From Shewanella halifaxensis HAW-EB4 (GTDB lineage: Bacteria; Pseudomonadota; Gammaproteobacteria; Enterobacterales; Shewanellaceae): a stretch of DNA of 64,000 bases. Positions within the stretch are counted from its first letter, which is position 1. Every line of letters begins with the position of its first letter. The notes under the pieces were generated by a model. The model had not been told where the DNA came from, did no database searches, and worked only from the letters and a program-made list of their open reading frames with translations. The stretch lies in contig NC_010334.1 of NCBI RefSeq assembly GCF_000019185.1, positions 1,984,001 through 2,048,000 of the forward strand, written 5' to 3'. This document shows positions 8,184-16,121 of the stretch, one piece after another. The position numbers and the translations under genes were made by a program.

Positions 8184-8523
8184 ACTGATCTTGGTGTTTA
8201 TTGACGACGCCTGTACCGACTCTATTCTCGATGCCGCTCGCAGTAAAGGAGCGACGGGGGCGACAGTGATTAATCATGCGCGCGGTGAGGGACTGAATAA
8301 ACAGAAAACCTTTATGGGGCTGTCGTTAGACGTGCAGCGTGATGTGGTGCTGCTACTGGTTGAAGAGCACCTATGCCGAGCTATTTTAGAAACCGTTAGT
8401 GAAGTCGGCGGTTTTGACAGCGATTCGGGTAAAGGTATTGCCATTCAAATTGATGTGGAAGACGCCGTAGGGGTTGCCCACCAAGTACAAAAACTAACTC
8501 ATGATATTGAGGATCAAATATGA
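8173..8523 (+). CDS. PII-like signalling protein
   Basis: A 116-residue ferredoxin-fold protein of the PII/GlnB superfamily, judged by its opening strand (KLILVFIDDACTDSILDAAR), its GATGATVI turn, and the C-terminal GKGIAIQIDVEDAVGV, which resembles the PII signature around GKIFV..VEDA. The T-loop region is short and I see no uridylylation tyrosine in the usual context, so it is not a classical GlnB/GlnK. PII-like proteins next to transporters often bind nucleotides and gate or sense the transporter (family knowledge). Control of the DUF1538 pair is inferred from the operon. The start overlaps the previous gene by 11 bases after AAGGAG; its stop overlaps the next gene as ATGA. Confidence 0.8.
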   Translation: MRFKLILVFIDDACTDSILDAARSKGATGATVINHARGEGLNKQKTFMGLSLDVQRDVVLLLVEEHLCRAILETVSEVGGFDSDSGKGIAIQIDVEDAVGVAHQVQKLTHDIEDQI

Positions 8524-8927
8524 AGACTGAAAATCTGGTAAGAAATCATGATGTCATGAGTCAAGATTATGCCATGATCGATGGCCTGCAAACCGTGGCC
8601 GAGGCTATTGACCACGCGGTGAAAAGCAGGGTAAACGTGCTGTTTGTTAATAAGCGCCATGAAGATGATGAGTTCGGCATGGTACTGATGAGTGACATTG
8701 CCAAGAAGGTGCTCGCACAGGATAGATCCCCCGAGAGAGTCAACGTTTATGAGATCATGGTCAAGCCAGTGCTATGTGTACCCGGCACGATGGATGTGCG
8801 TTACAGTGCTCGGCTATTCGAGCGTTTCGGCATTACTAAGGCGCCTGTGATAGAGAGCGGTAAGATAGCCGGATTGGTGAGTTACCACGATATAGTGCTT
8901 AAAGGCATGATCAATAAGGTGGGCTAG
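8520..8927 (+). CDS. CBS-pair domain protein
   Basis: A 135-residue protein made almost wholly of two CBS motifs (about residues 12-70 and 80-132; for example VNVLFVNKRHEDDEFGMVLMS and APVIESGKIAGLVSYHDIV). CBS pairs bind adenine nucleotides and act as energy or ionic-strength sensors for channels and transporters. It is the last gene of the DUF1538 operon and overlaps the PII-like gene by four bases, so the operon supplies two soluble candidate sensors to one membrane pair. The target and ligand are not shown by the sequence. Confidence 0.85.
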   Translation: MKTENLVRNHDVMSQDYAMIDGLQTVAEAIDHAVKSRVNVLFVNKRHEDDEFGMVLMSDIAKKVLAQDRSPERVNVYEIMVKPVLCVPGTMDVRYSARLFERFGITKAPVIESGKIAGLVSYHDIVLKGMINKVG

Positions 8928-9091
8928 CCTTTTGAAAATGAGCGCAGAGTTAGCAATAACTCGGCGCCTCTTACTACTAAGTTGTTAGCTCAGGCTTATT
9001 CTTCCCTCTTATTCCTTACACTTTACTCTTTAAGAGAGCAGTATTCTGCTACACTGGCTCTGTTCATCTTTTAATTTAAGTTCAATTCGTT

Positions 9092-9901
9092 ATGCTGCGC
9101 CCGCCACTACGTCAAGCCAAAACCATCGATAATGTTTTCAATAGTGCCTATTGGCATTTGAGTCAGCAAGACTTCACCATTAATGAGATTCGCAGCAAGC
9201 TTGAGCGAAAAACCGAAAACCAAGAGTGGATCGATACTGTAATCGCGAGGCTGATAGAAAGTGGCTATCTAAAAAGTGATTTTGACTTTGCAGTACGCTA
9301 TTGCGAGCTGGCCTTTAGCCATGAGCTGGGGGCTGGCGCAATAAGGCGCAAGTTACAACGGCGCGGCGTATCAGTTAGCGAGATTGATAGCGCGATAGAG
9401 CGGGTGATGGATGAGCAAAATGTCGATACTTTAGAGATGGCAACGTCTAGACTCCTTGGTCGATATGATAACTTTCATGGTACCAATAAAGAGAAAGTCT
9501 ACGCTCAGATGACCGCAAAAGGTTTTTCTCGAGTTGAGATTGAGCACGCCTTATCGCTGCATCCGATGCGTGACACGCTACGCAGTAAATTGGCCGTCAA
9601 GGCGGATAGAGTCGACTTAAGCCGTGAAATAATCAAGTTATATAATAAAGGCAAAGGTCAAACCCTGATAGAGCAGGAGCTTAAGCAGCGACTGATTGAC
9701 TTGAGCGACTTTGAAGACACCTTGTACCAATTGACGAACGCAGGAGATGTCGATTTTTATCAAAGCTGCAAAGGTGAGCTGGCTAAAAAGCGTTATGACT
9801 TATCGGACTATAAAGAAAAGTCCAAAGCCTACGCTTACTTATCTCGTAAAGGCTTTAGCTGTGATGAAATCAAAGAGGCGATGAGGCTCGATGATGGGTA
9901 A
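9092..9901 (+). CDS. Long RecX-family-like helical repeat protein
   Basis: A 269-residue, highly charged helical protein resembling RecX, the modulator of RecA filaments. The pattern of a small three-helix unit recurs: YWHLSQQDFTINEIRSKLERK, then a segment ending AIRRKLQRRGVSVSEIDSAIERV, then VYAQMTAKGFSRVEIEHAL, and finally AYAYLSRKGFSCDEIKEAM. RecX itself is usually 150-170 residues with three such units, so this looks like an extended version with about twice as many. No recA is adjacent, so it is probably not the canonical recX (inference). No strong Shine-Dalgarno precedes the ATG. It is monocistronic. Exact function is unknown. Confidence 0.65.
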   Translation: MLRPPLRQAKTIDNVFNSAYWHLSQQDFTINEIRSKLERKTENQEWIDTVIARLIESGYLKSDFDFAVRYCELAFSHELGAGAIRRKLQRRGVSVSEIDSAIERVMDEQNVDTLEMATSRLLGRYDNFHGTNKEKVYAQMTAKGFSRVEIEHALSLHPMRDTLRSKLAVKADRVDLSREIIKLYNKGKGQTLIEQELKQRLIDLSDFEDTLYQLTNAGDVDFYQSCKGELAKKRYDLSDYKEKSKAYAYLSRKGFSCDEIKEAMRLDDG

Positions 9902-9933
9902 TGTAATAGACAAAGGCCTTGCTGGATAAACGC

Positions 9934-10614
9934 CTATATTGAGTAGTCATGATGTTGATTCAACCACAACTTGCTCATATGGCGTAGTAGTTTATTGATC
10001 TTTTCGGCTTGATATTTATCATTTAGCTTTGTATTTAGTGCGGGGATGGGGACGCTTCTATCGATAAGGTGGTGGAAAATTATCGAAAATAACCCTGACA
10101 TACAGGCTTCATATTCATCGCTAGCATATAGTTGCTCCCATTGGATCCCGGTCTGTTCGGAAAATCTCAGTGCTAGTAAGTCTATGTCTTGGGTGTATTT
10201 TCTTATTTGCTCCGTACCCATACAGTGTTCTTTGATCAAAGATAAGAATAGATCCAGACACTCTCCTCGAGGAATAACATCAAATAACTCGCCAATGCGC
10301 CTAGCTCTATGCTTTTTTCCTGAAATCATCTCAATAACCTGAGCGTAGTACTCCTCAAATTTATGCACGATGAGTCGATCGAGTATTCGTTCTCTAGTCG
10401 GCGATATATGTTGAAGGTTTCGATGAACCTGGCCACAGAAGTTGGCCGCATCTAAGTTTTCGATGAGTGATGAGGCTATTTTGGTTCCGATATCATTAGG
10501 TAAGGCGTTGGCTTCCATGACCTTATCTATGCCAAGCGCGATATAGCAATCAAAACGTGGCGGAAGCTTGCCATTACAGGGAAATTGGCAAGAACCTTTT
10601 TTTGAACATTTCAA
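9934..10614 (-). CDS. Unrecognised protein with N-terminal Cys cluster
   Basis: I do not recognise this 226-residue protein. Its first 23 residues hold four cysteines (Cys3, Cys9, Cys13, Cys23), a spacing that could bind zinc or an iron-sulfur cluster. The rest is predicted mostly helical with scattered Cys and His, no signal peptide and no membrane segment. The start is TTG at 10612-10614, preceded by GGAG with 8-base spacing; no in-frame ATG competes. It converges on the RecX-like gene with a 32-base gap. Upstream (10615-10902) I see no gene. Confidence 0.6.
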   Translation of the reverse strand: MKCSKKGSCQFPCNGKLPPRFDCYIALGIDKVMEANALPNDIGTKIASSLIENLDAANFCGQVHRNLQHISPTRERILDRLIVHKFEEYYAQVIEMISGKKHRARRIGELFDVIPRGECLDLFLSLIKEHCMGTEQIRKYTQDIDLLALRFSEQTGIQWEQLYASDEYEACMSGLFSIIFHHLIDRSVPIPALNTKLNDKYQAEKINKLLRHMSKLWLNQHHDYSI

Positions 10615-10902
10615 ATTGATTACTCCATCCTTGAGTACCGAAATTCGTCCTTTTTAAAGCTATAATACATAGCTTGGTTTCCGTCAAGTAATCACTATTT
10701 CGGATGCCTTCCTGTGCAGCTAAAGATACTGCCGCACCGTTGTGGCGCAGGTTAATATCAGTGAAGTATATGTTAGATTGCGGTTTTATTCTTGCTGATT
10801 AGGGTAATGTAGCGATTTAATCTGTAAGTTCGCTATCATTTTTTCTACTATGCTTATAGCATAGGGACGTAGACATTAATCAAATCAATATAGGTAGAAT
10901 AT

Positions 10903-11454
10903 ATGAGATTCAATAAAGTCGTGTTATTAGCTGCATGTAGTTTATTTGCATTTTCCAGTCAGGCGATAGAGCTAAATAGTACAAATGTCACAGAAGGAAA
11001 GACACTTAAAAATGCCCAGTTATTTAATCAATGGGGCTGTACAGGAGAGAATATCTCTCCAGAGCTCAGTTGGAATGACGTCCCTGCAGGGACCAAAAGT
11101 TTTGCCGTGACAATGTATGATCCTGATGCGCCAACTGGTAGCGGCTGGTGGCATTGGATGGTTGTTAACTTGCCTGCAAGCACTCAGAGTTTGCCGGCTA
11201 ACTCGGGTCTAAAGGGAGGGGCTAATCTTCCTAAAGGGGCGAGTATGGTCTCTAATGACTTCGGCTTTAAAGGTTTTGGTGGTGGCTGCCCTCCTGAAGG
11301 AGCTGCGCCGCATAATTACCAAATCACTGTTTATGCATTAGATGTTGCCCATCTAGAATTGCCAGAAAATGGAACTGCTGCGCTGGCGGGATATAATATC
11401 TATCAGCACCTTTTAGGCAAGGCTGTACTGACTGCGCCGACGAATGCTAGGTAG
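10903..11454 (+). CDS. YbhB/YbcL-type PEBP family protein, exported
   Basis: A 183-residue member of the phosphatidylethanolamine-binding protein (Raf kinase inhibitor-like) family. A signal peptide is clear (MRFNKVVLLAACSLFAFSSQA), so the protein should be periplasmic. Family motifs are MYDPDAPTGSGWWHWMV and the ligand-pocket loop with GGGCPPEGAAPHNYQ followed by VYALD. Bacterial members bind small anionic ligands, but their physiological role is unsettled. It stands alone and is followed by a strong hairpin shared with the convergent glutaredoxin gene. Confidence 0.88.
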   Translation: MRFNKVVLLAACSLFAFSSQAIELNSTNVTEGKTLKNAQLFNQWGCTGENISPELSWNDVPAGTKSFAVTMYDPDAPTGSGWWHWMVVNLPASTQSLPANSGLKGGANLPKGASMVSNDFGFKGFGGGCPPEGAAPHNYQITVYALDVAHLELPENGTAALAGYNIYQHLLGKAVLTAPTNAR

Positions 11455-11505
11455 TTTATCGCTGCGTGGGCCTGAGATAGAGTGAAGTCGGGTTAAATTA
11501 ATATG

Positions 11506-11533
11506 AAAAGGCAGCATATGAATGCTGCCTTTT
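11506..11533. terminator. Bidirectional terminator
   Basis: Perfect 12-base inverted repeat (AAAAGGCAGCAT, loop ATGA) between two convergent genes. Both strands end in a short T run, so it can serve the PEBP gene and the glutaredoxin gene. Confidence 0.8.
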
Positions 11534-11551
11534 GCTTAAAGCAGGTTTTGC

Positions 11552-11908
11552 TTATGCAAATTTTTTATCGAGGAAGTTGATGATCTCTGATGATTCATAC
11601 ATCCAAGTCGACTGACCATTTTCTTCAATCTTCATGCAAGGAACCTGCAGCTTTCCACCACCATTTAACAAGGTGCTCTTATGCGGCTCTTGCTTAGCAT
11701 CGAGTGTGATGATGTTTAAGCCTTGGCGGCGTAGTGAGCGACGAACCTTAACGCAAAATGGGCACGCCTTATACTCGTAAATAGTCATGTTGCTGGTTGT
11801 GCTGTCGATTCTTTGTTGCTCTTCTTGTGGACGCTTTAGTTTTTTAGGCGCAAAAACAAAGTTTAAAAACAAAATGATACGGCCTAATACCCAACGAATA
11901 ATAAACAT
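11552..11908 (-). CDS. Membrane-anchored glutaredoxin-like protein
   Basis: A 118-residue protein with an N-terminal hydrophobic stretch (residues 1-20, IIRWVLGRIILFLNFVF) and then a glutaredoxin/GST-N domain. It has the redox motif CPFC (in YKACPFCVKVRRSLRR), the cis-proline strand QVPCMKI and the terminal helix SSEIINFLDKKF. The hydrophobic start suggests anchoring to the inner membrane with the thioredoxin fold in the cytoplasm (inference from the positive residues after it). Related proteins are common in Shewanella and Vibrio. Substrates are unknown. Confidence 0.85.
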   Translation of the reverse strand: MFIIRWVLGRIILFLNFVFAPKKLKRPQEEQQRIDSTTSNMTIYEYKACPFCVKVRRSLRRQGLNIITLDAKQEPHKSTLLNGGGKLQVPCMKIEENGQSTWMYESSEIINFLDKKFA

Positions 11909-11996
11909 TAACTACCTCTGATGTATTGATACTCGTGCAGATTTTAACTCAAGTGTTACAGGGTTGAAAGCATTGAGCAAAGAACACTTTTCATTT

Positions 11997-12641
11997 TTAC
12001 AGCAAATGCCACTGACAAGCTCCGAGTTGTTCAACTTTATCTGTAATTAATAGGAGACTGGCATCATCTGGACATAAACAGAGTTGCTGCTTGAATGGTG
12101 CTAACTGTTGTTGAAAGCGATCGCTTTGCAGCAGAGCTGGGTTAATATGGGGAGTAAACATAAAGTCCACGAGATTGAGTGCGCTTAAATCATCGAGTTC
12201 ACAGTGATTGATATCGCCACAGAGACTGGCACTGGCAATCGAGGGGGTTATTATCATAGCCCCAGCGCTGACGCCGATAAGGCCGCCGCCATTGATAGCG
12301 TATTGGCGTAGCACAGGTAGTAGCTTTCTATGCTTAAGGCCCTTTAAAAAACGGTAAGTATCGCCACCAGATAGATGAATGGCATCGCAGCTCAATAAGT
12401 GATCAAGAGCACTTTGAGAAAATCCTGCCTCTAGTTCGAGGTAAACGCTGAGTTCGGCGCCGAGCACTTGATACATTTGCTGAACTTGTCGAAAGAACTC
12501 TCGCTGTGGGTCGGGCTGAGATGCAATATAGCCAACTCTTAGCGGCGAGTGTTTATCGATCTTTACGAGCGATTGGAGTAATACATTAAGCGCCATTTGG
12601 CCATTTTCGGTACTTGGGTCACTCAGTAGTGCGAGTTTCAT
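11997..12641 (-). CDS. Peptidase family S51-like protein
   Basis: A 214-residue cytoplasmic protein of the S51 (dipeptidase E/cyanophycinase) class I amidotransferase-like fold. The nucleophile elbow is GLIGVSAGAMII (Ser), with the HLSGGDTYRFLKGL loop before it and a downstream His in FTPHINPAL. It is too different from E. coli PepE (about 229 residues) to call pepE. It may hydrolyse Asp-containing dipeptides or be a non-enzymatic relative. It is a single gene on the minus strand, separated from the DUF748 gene by a terminator. Confidence 0.75.
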   Translation of the reverse strand: MKLALLSDPSTENGQMALNVLLQSLVKIDKHSPLRVGYIASQPDPQREFFRQVQQMYQVLGAELSVYLELEAGFSQSALDHLLSCDAIHLSGGDTYRFLKGLKHRKLLPVLRQYAINGGGLIGVSAGAMIITPSIASASLCGDINHCELDDLSALNLVDFMFTPHINPALLQSDRFQQQLAPFKQQLCLCPDDASLLLITDKVEQLGACQWHLL

Positions 12642-12779
12642 AGTCCACTCCTTTGAACGTTTTACTAGCGAGATGAATTAAATCCATATTTCCATGGTTA
12701 CTTGTGCGTGAGCTTATACTGATTAGTATTAATTCAGTTTAATGACAAAAGTAGAAAAGACGCTATTTTTAAGAATAAA

Positions 12780-12805
12780 AAGGCACACTAACATAAGTGT
12801 GCCTT
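12780..12805 (-). terminator. Terminator after the DUF748 gene
   Basis: A 10-base perfect stem (AAGGCACACT with its complement, 6-base loop) is followed on the minus strand by TTTTTATT. It lies 32 bases beyond the DUF748 stop. Confidence 0.8.
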
Positions 12806-12836
12806 CTGTGGCTTGTGTGTTTCGTCCTGAGATAAG

Positions 12837-15800
12837 TTACTTAGCGGATAAGGTTAATAAGGCTTGGCTAGCGCCAGTGTTAAGCTCCACTCGACTATCG
12901 AGCAGGAATATTCTTTGTGGTGCGATATTCTTCTTCTCGATCAAGTAGGTTTTCACTGTGGTTGCACGTTGTTGAGCTAGTTTACCAAGTGCATTTTCGT
13001 CTATGCGCTGAGCGCCTAAGGTAAAATTATACAAAGCAATGTGCCAGCGCTGAGATAACTGCTCATCGGTTAGCTTCTCTTTCCCTTGATGTTCTGCTGC
13101 TATTTTATCTTTTACCGCTTCAGCCGAGCTACCAAACTCAGTTTCATAGAGTTTAATGAGTGCATCTGATAGTGGCCCTGATGTTGGAAAGCTACTTGGT
13201 GAAAGATCTGCCGGAAGTGCTGTGATATCAAGCTTAGCGGTTTGGGCGATTTTGCGCTTAAGCTGCAGTTCGCTGAGCGCGTGACTGTCTTTAAGCATGT
13301 TAACGCCTCCCTCAATATTGAGGGTCAGCATAGGTCTGTCATTCAGTCCTTTGGCCAACTTGTCTAAGATTTCTTGCTCTTTACTATCAAGAGTCGCGCT
13401 CCCTGCTGCAAAATTGATCTTATCGAGTTCCCCTTCATCGGCGCCAAGTAAATTAGCGAGCAGACTAAACGGAGCGGTTACGGCCTTGGTGATCACGTTG
13501 GTAAAGGCGGTCATCACTATGCTGCCGATGCTAAAGCTTGGGTCGTCAACATCCCCAGAGACCTGCAGGCCTAAATCAATCACACCGTGTCTGTCTTGCA
13601 GTAGGGCAATAGCTAAGGTGACTGGTAAGGTAGTGGCTAGGCTGCTATCGCTAGGTTTACCAAGCTTTAGTTGGTCGATGACTAAGTGATTTTCACCGAC
13701 GAGCTGGCTGTTATCGAGTTTATAGTTGAGATCTAATGATAGCAGTCCTCTATCTATGTAATAGCCTGCATAAGTGCCGGAGTATGGGTTGACTGAGGTA
13801 AGCTCTAGATGTTTAAAACTAAGGTCTAAATCTAAGTAGGGCTGTTCCAGTAATGGATTGATATCGCCTTTTAGGGTGACAGGCGCGTAGCGATCGATTT
13901 TACCTGTGATATCCACCGATGCGGTTTGCTTACTGTTTGAAGAGAGCTTACTGATCTTACCGTCTAAATGCACAATACTCGCCGCAAAACTGGGCGTTAA
14001 AGAGTTATCGGCGAAGAAGGTTGAGCCATCTTTAAAAGTGATTTTGTTGATAGTTAATGCCAATGGCTTAGCCGATGCTTTGTCATCAGTATCTTTAGTC
14101 GTCGCGCTGGCGGTGACCGCTTTGGTCTCTTGACCCTTTTTGTCTGTTTTGTTTGCAGCAGATTTAACAATCAGATCGCCAATATTGGTGCTCTTATCTT
14201 TGGCGATAATGATGCGACCATAGGGCTGGTTTAGGGCAATATGGTCGATATCGAGGCGGTTGGCTGCCTTATCAAATGCTACACGGTTGATGGCTAGACC
14301 TTTCCATTTGAGTAGCTCTTTTTTCTGTACCGTATCTTTAATGAGGAGATCGTTAATGCTTAAGTTGCCGATATAGCTTAACTGCTCGGTTTTGGCATCG
14401 ATTACCAGCTCCCCTTGAGTATTGAAATCACCTTGTTTAAGCACGATATTCACATAAGGTTTTAGGTAGTCTTGTATTTGCGGCAGGGCAAACTCAGCAA
14501 TAGACACTTTGGCATTCACTAACTGTTTTAATGTATCTATGCTGCCGCTAGATTTAACTATCCCCTCTTGGTTGATGTTGAGTGACAGTTGATAGTCTAT
14601 GGGCTTGGCAAGGGAGGCCTCTATTGCACCGGTGGTGAGGTCAATGTCGTCTATCTGCCAAAGAGTGTTTTTAGTCACCAGCTGCTCGGTGATGTTGACT
14701 TGATAATCCTTAAGATTGATCCCCTTAAGTACGGCCTTCCAGCTGGGCTTGCTTTGCTCTTGGCTTTGATTGTTGTTTTTGTTGGCTAGGGTTTGCGTTG
14801 TAGGGTTTGCTTCAGCCTTTTGCGCTGAGGTGGCAGTTTCACTTAATGGGGTAAACAGCGCAGCAAGATCGACGCCGTTTTTATTGATTTTAGCATTAAG
14901 CAATAAGCCATTAGTATCTAAGGTTTCTGCAGTAACTGTTTGCTGTTGGAGATTGAAGGCTATGCCTTTAAGGGCAATCATGGGCAGCTTGATTATCGAC
15001 TGTTTCTGGTAATCAAAGTTAACATCATCGAGCTGGACTAGCCCTAGGTCGGTGGTGACTTCGAATTTATCGTCTTGCATCTGGAGTTGATAATTGCTCG
15101 ATAGACTCAAACGTCCAGACGTTAGCTCTGGTGCAAATTTCTTAGAGATAAATGACCAAAACTGTGGCAGTTGGATGTTAGTTAATTGCGCATCGCCGAC
15201 GATGTTCAGAGGAGATAGTTGTATTAAACCTTGAGTGGCGATGACTCCCCCGTTACGGCCTGTAACGTGTGCTGAATAGTGATTAGTTTTTTGCTCGTCA
15301 CCAAGGTTTTCAAGTGTCGATTTTATTGCATGTTTAGAATCGAAAAATTTTACGTTGAAGTTTAAATTAGGGTAGTGCAATTGGCTATTTGTTACGTGAT
15401 CAACAAAGCTCAAATTAGCATTAATGATGGCCAGATTTGTGACCATAAAGTGAGGTATACCTGCAGACGATGTTGAGTCTGATACACTCTCTTCTGTATG
15501 CCGATTTGCTAAAGAGTCTATAATGTCTGAAAAGTTAAATCGCAAACCTTGAGGGGACTTGACTCGCACAACGTTTATCGCTGGTGCCGTTAACGTGACA
15601 TCGGCGACACTAAATGCGGTATTAAATACTGAGTTCCAAAATTGATATTCAAAGCTTAATTGCTGAAAGCTGACAAAGGGCTTGTTGTCTGTTTCGAGCA
15701 GCTGAAACTTATCAATAGCAACCTCAAGCGTGAAGGGGTTGATCTTAACGCTTTCGAGAGTGATAGGGCGCTGCAATAATGCTGATAACTGCTGAGGTGC

Positions 15801-15950
15801 TTGCTTTACAAGGATATATGGAACTAAAAGGCCTAGAATTGCAGTAAAGGTGAGGTATATCGCGGCGGATATTATGAGCAGGCGTTGGTACTTTGGACGC
15901 TGACGGTAGCCCTTAAGCACAGGCTGAAGCAATTTTTTGATAAAAGACAT
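12837..15950 (-). CDS. DUF748 (AsmA-like) envelope protein
   Basis: A 1037-residue protein with one N-terminal membrane segment (about residues 24-48) and a very long periplasmic part of the DUF748/AsmA superfamily. This type is related to the bridge-like proteins thought to carry phospholipids between membranes (family inference). Typical phrases are TLESVKINPFTLEVAIDKFQL near the N-terminus and NPYSGTYAGYYIDRGLLSLDLNYKLDNSQL about two-thirds along. The C-terminal ~150 residues resemble part of an OmpA-like domain (RIDENALGKLAQQRATTVKTYL). It is monocistronic with its own terminator and divergent from the 2Fe-2S reductase gene. Confidence 0.85.
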   Translation of the reverse strand: MSFIKKLLQPVLKGYRQRPKYQRLLIISAAIYLTFTAILGLLVPYILVKQAPQQLSALLQRPITLESVKINPFTLEVAIDKFQLLETDNKPFVSFQQLSFEYQFWNSVFNTAFSVADVTLTAPAINVVRVKSPQGLRFNFSDIIDSLANRHTEESVSDSTSSAGIPHFMVTNLAIINANLSFVDHVTNSQLHYPNLNFNVKFFDSKHAIKSTLENLGDEQKTNHYSAHVTGRNGGVIATQGLIQLSPLNIVGDAQLTNIQLPQFWSFISKKFAPELTSGRLSLSSNYQLQMQDDKFEVTTDLGLVQLDDVNFDYQKQSIIKLPMIALKGIAFNLQQQTVTAETLDTNGLLLNAKINKNGVDLAALFTPLSETATSAQKAEANPTTQTLANKNNNQSQEQSKPSWKAVLKGINLKDYQVNITEQLVTKNTLWQIDDIDLTTGAIEASLAKPIDYQLSLNINQEGIVKSSGSIDTLKQLVNAKVSIAEFALPQIQDYLKPYVNIVLKQGDFNTQGELVIDAKTEQLSYIGNLSINDLLIKDTVQKKELLKWKGLAINRVAFDKAANRLDIDHIALNQPYGRIIIAKDKSTNIGDLIVKSAANKTDKKGQETKAVTASATTKDTDDKASAKPLALTINKITFKDGSTFFADNSLTPSFAASIVHLDGKISKLSSNSKQTASVDITGKIDRYAPVTLKGDINPLLEQPYLDLDLSFKHLELTSVNPYSGTYAGYYIDRGLLSLDLNYKLDNSQLVGENHLVIDQLKLGKPSDSSLATTLPVTLAIALLQDRHGVIDLGLQVSGDVDDPSFSIGSIVMTAFTNVITKAVTAPFSLLANLLGADEGELDKINFAAGSATLDSKEQEILDKLAKGLNDRPMLTLNIEGGVNMLKDSHALSELQLKRKIAQTAKLDITALPADLSPSSFPTSGPLSDALIKLYETEFGSSAEAVKDKIAAEHQGKEKLTDEQLSQRWHIALYNFTLGAQRIDENALGKLAQQRATTVKTYLIEKKNIAPQRIFLLDSRVELNTGASQALLTLSAK

Positions 15951-16121
15951 ACTAACCTTTGTCGATTTAATTATGGCAGAGTGGTTATCATGTTAATAAA
16001 AATCAAACTTAAGAATGATTGATAAGAGTCGATACTCGCCCTACTAATTTTAGCGTCATTATCACGGAAATGATTGCGGTATCATAATATTTTTTAGAAT
16101 TTTTAATGAAATTATTAGCTA

